The notes beneath the pieces are model-generated. The model searched no databases and had not been told where the DNA came from. It was given only the letters and a program-made list of their open reading frames with translations. From the NCBI GenBank assembly GCA_019115685.1, contig DXDC01000143.1, positions 1 to 7,172 on the forward strand: a stretch of DNA of 7,172 nucleotides, in the 5' to 3' direction. Both the position numbers and the translations under genes were made by a program. This document shows positions 5,693 through 7,172 of the stretch, piece by piece (position 1 is the first letter of the stretch; each line of letters begins with the position of its first letter). Source of the DNA: Candidatus Agrococcus pullicola (GTDB taxonomy: Bacteria > Actinomycetota > Actinomycetes > Actinomycetales > Microbacteriaceae).

Positions 5693-5719
5693 GATGTCCG
5701 TTGCCAGCACAAGGACATC
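5693..5719 (+). promoter_or_regulatory. Inverted repeat in the leader of the NAD(P)-binding protein gene
   Basis: GATGTCC (5693-5699) and GGACATC (5713-5719) are perfect 7-bp inverted arms around a 13-base spacer. The right arm ends 4 bases before the AAGGAG ribosome site. It may be an operator for a dimeric regulator or a small hairpin next to the ribosome site. No convincing -35/-10 pair is seen between the terminator and this repeat. Confidence 0.35.
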
Positions 5720-5723
5720 ACCG

Positions 5724-5729
5724 AAGGAG
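5724..5729 (+). promoter_or_regulatory. Ribosome binding site AAGGAG
   Basis: AAGGAG lies 7 bases before the ATG at 5737. It fixes that start over an upstream in-frame GTG at 5641, which lies within the terminator stem. Confidence 0.85.
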
Positions 5730-5736
5730 TTTCACA

Positions 5737-6372
5737 ATGGCAAACATCACCGTGCTCGGCGCAAGCGGATTCGCAGGCGGCCACGTCGTCCAGGAGGCCA
5801 CCACTCGCAACCACCGCGTCACCGCCGTTTCCCGCGCAGGAACCGAGAACGAGGGCACCCGCAATATCCGTGGCTCGGTACTTGACGGCAGCGTGCTCGA
5901 CGAAGCGCTGACAAACGCAGATGTCGTCGTCGGTGCCATCTCCCCCCGTGGGGATATGGCCGGCCGCGTCATCGAGGCGTACAGGAACATCGCGCAGCGG
6001 TTGAGCGGCACGGATACGCGGCTCATCGTAATCGGGGGCTTCGGCTCGCTGAAGATGCCTGAGTCGGAGCGCATCGCGAACACGGACGATTTCCCCGAGG
6101 CTTACCGACCGGAGGCACGCGAGCTGCTCGAGGTGCTGCTCGCGCTCGAGACGTTCGACGACCTCGACTGGACGTACGTGAGCCCGGCCGCGAATTTCGG
6201 CTCCTACATCCCGAACCAGGAACGTCTCGGCCGCTACCGGACGAGCGATGAGACTCCGTTGTTCGACGAGCAGGGAGAGTCGGCGATCTCCGGCGCCGAC
6301 CTCGCCGTCGCCGTGCTCGACACGATCGAGAGCGGCGACCACCGCCGCTCTCACGTTTCTTTCGTGTACTAG
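5737..6372 (+). CDS. NAD(P)H-binding atypical SDR protein (COG2910, putative NADH-flavin reductase-like)
   Basis: This 211-aa cytoplasmic protein opens with a Rossmann strand and glycine loop, ITVLGASGFAGG (4-15), where the G-x-x-G-x-x-G type motif binds NAD(P). The second strand is RVTAVSR (27-33), whose Arg could contact the NADP phosphate. The segment DLDWTYVSPAANF (142-154), a GRYR strand (165-168) and a C-terminal ISGADLAVAVLDTIES helix (184-199) match the layout of COG2910 proteins, often annotated as putative NADH-flavin reductases or NmrA-like NAD(P)-binding proteins. The classical SDR Tyr-x-x-x-Lys pair is not evident, so catalysis cannot be asserted. The natural substrate is unknown; redox stress or flavin and quinone reduction is a guess from the family. 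It stands after a strong terminator and has its own ribosome site, so it needs its own promoter. Its TAG stop shares CTAG with the convergent transporter gene. Confidence 0.85.
   Translation: MANITVLGASGFAGGHVVQEATTRNHRVTAVSRAGTENEGTRNIRGSVLDGSVLDEALTNADVVVGAISPRGDMAGRVIEAYRNIAQRLSGTDTRLIVIGGFGSLKMPESERIANTDDFPEAYRPEARELLEVLLALETFDDLDWTYVSPAANFGSYIPNQERLGRYRTSDETPLFDEQGESAISGADLAVAVLDTIESGDHRRSHVSFVY
6369..6372. other. Shared CTAG: overlapping stop codons of two convergent genes
   Basis: The tetranucleotide CTAG is its own reverse complement. It supplies the TAG stop of the plus-strand NAD(P)-binding gene (6370-6372) and the TAG stop of the minus-strand transporter (6371-6369). No hairpin terminator fits between the genes, so each transcript must run into the other's coding strand. 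Confidence 0.9.
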
Positions 6373-7172
6373 CCAAAGTGCTCGCTCTCGTCGCCGTTGG
6401 GAGCTTGCCGCGACATCCAGCCCGCAAGTAGGAGACTGGCGCCGGTCGTCAGGAATACTGTGGCCGCACCTCCCGCGAGCGAAAGGGGCGCGACCGCCAG
6501 GGGTATCGCGGTTTGACCGAGCCTGTTGCCTACGATGCGGAGGGATGCGGCGACGCCGCGGTCCTTGCGAGCGGTGACCAGCGTGATCCAGCTCATGGTC
6601 AGCGGCTGGACGGTGCCGAGCGCGAAACCGAATAGGACCATGAGCGCGATGAGCACGCCCGCGTGCAACGGCAGTATGAACGACATGAGCGCTACTCCTG
6701 CGAGCAGTGCTGAAGCAACCAGAACAGTTCTGCGACCCAGCATCTTGGTCGCGGTCGACAGCAGCAGTCGTGAAGCCATCGTCGCGGCGCCACGCACGAC
6801 CAGCATCGTCGAGAGCACGATCGGCGCGAATCCCCTCTCTTCCGCATACTGCGGTAGATAGGCGAGCAGAATGTCGAGCGAGGTCAGCATAAGGCTGCTC
6901 GAGATGAGCGCCCCCACAACTCCCCTCGTTCGCAGCAGCCGCAGCAGTGACGTGCCCTGGCGACTTCGCCGAGGCGTGCGCACGTGGTCGGGGGATGGTC
7001 GTATCAGCCAGGCGATCAGCAGCGCCAATAGGCCAAAAGCGGCGGTTATCAAAAAGATCACGGCGAGTGGCGGACGATGGTCGGCGCTCGGAAGCGACAG
7101 CAATAACGGACCAAGCATCTGCCCGGTTGACGTCGCAAACGTGTAGATGCCGAAGATGTGATCGAGCCTTCC
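6369..7172 (-). CDS. Major facilitator superfamily transporter, C-terminal two thirds
   Basis: The visible 267 residues are open to the right edge of the window, so the true start lies outside. They begin GRLDHIFGIYTFATSTGQMLGPLL, which resembles the loop and motif C region around TM5 of 12-TM MFS exporters (the G-P pair is at 21-22). Further likely membrane segments lie at about 36-57, 84-106, 118-138, 148-168, 171-194, 219-234 and 236-253. A basic central loop (PDHVRTPRRSRQG, 61-73) separates the two halves. The R-x-x-L-x-x-x-x-K-x-L-G-R-R stretch (135-148) resembles the MFS motif-A-like loop between TM8 and TM9. ARKDRGVAASLRIVGNRLGQ (201-220) is typical of the TM10-TM11 region. The short C-terminus is hydrophilic. 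Family members move sugars, drugs or other small molecules by proton coupling; the substrate cannot be told. It converges with the NAD(P)-binding gene, overlapping by 4 bases. Confidence 0.88.
   Translation of the reverse strand, partial: GRLDHIFGIYTFATSTGQMLGPLLLSLPSADHRPPLAVIFLITAAFGLLALLIAWLIRPSPDHVRTPRRSRQGTSLLRLLRTRGVVGALISSSLMLTSLDILLAYLPQYAEERGFAPIVLSTMLVVRGAATMASRLLLSTATKMLGRRTVLVASALLAGVALMSFILPLHAGVLIALMVLFGFALGTVQPLTMSWITLVTARKDRGVAASLRIVGNRLGQTAIPLAVAPLSLAGGAATVFLTTGASLLLAGWMSRQAPNGDESEHFG

Noticed and set aside
1..7172. CRISPR array, tRNA/rRNA, insertion sequence, phage or defence system
   Set aside because: I saw no regularly spaced repeats, no cloverleaf or rRNA-like stretch, no transposase or integrase motifs and no defence-family proteins. 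The genes are accounted for by ordinary metabolic, regulatory, surface and transport families.

Overview
The window is GC-rich and gene-dense. Its codon use, an LPxTG-anchored secreted glycosidase and weak or absent Shine-Dalgarno sites before some genes all point to an Actinomycetota chromosome, plausibly Microbacteriaceae. That placement is inferred from style and not from a marker gene. I see no tRNA, rRNA, CRISPR array, insertion sequence or phage gene, and no gap over 300 bases without a gene.

Layout. The left edge (2-244, +) is the C-terminal 80 residues of a SIS-fold sugar-isomerase-like protein (COG4821 type). It runs tail-to-tail into a GntR/HutC-family regulator with a UTRA domain (198-938, -), and the two coding regions overlap by 47 bases. 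Upstream of the regulator on the same strand is a zinc-free quinone oxidoreductase-like medium-chain dehydrogenase/reductase (997-1908, -). A 210-base divergent intergenic region (1909-2118) separates it from the main gene. This region holds a cluster of GTGCT/AGCAC boxes, including a perfect 9-bp inverted repeat around an 11-bp palindrome, and probable promoters facing both ways.

The main gene (2119-5595, +, 1158 aa) encodes a secreted, sortase-anchored alpha-L-fucosidase. In order it has a signal peptide, two LamG/concanavalin-A-like modules, a GH29 catalytic domain with subfamily-B-like motifs (alpha-1,3/1,4-fucosyl specificity expected), an F5/8 type C (CBM32-like) module, a short piece resembling the start of a parallel beta-helix domain, an Asp/Gly-rich stalk, and an LPSTG-TM-Arg tail. 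A strong intrinsic terminator (5611-5656) closes it. Next comes a 211-aa COG2910-like NAD(P)-binding protein (5737-6372, +), whose stop codon sits in the same CTAG tetranucleotide as the stop of a convergent major-facilitator transporter (6369-7172, -). The transporter's N-terminus lies beyond the right edge.

How the genes may work together. The fucosidase probably trims fucose from host or plant glycans at the cell surface. The left-edge pair looks like part of a separate phosphosugar or amino-sugar locus with its own regulator. The two oxidoreductases and the transporter look like unrelated housekeeping or stress genes. I do not find a convincing undescribed multi-gene system. The points most worth a second look are the modular structure of the fucosidase and its upstream repeat cluster.
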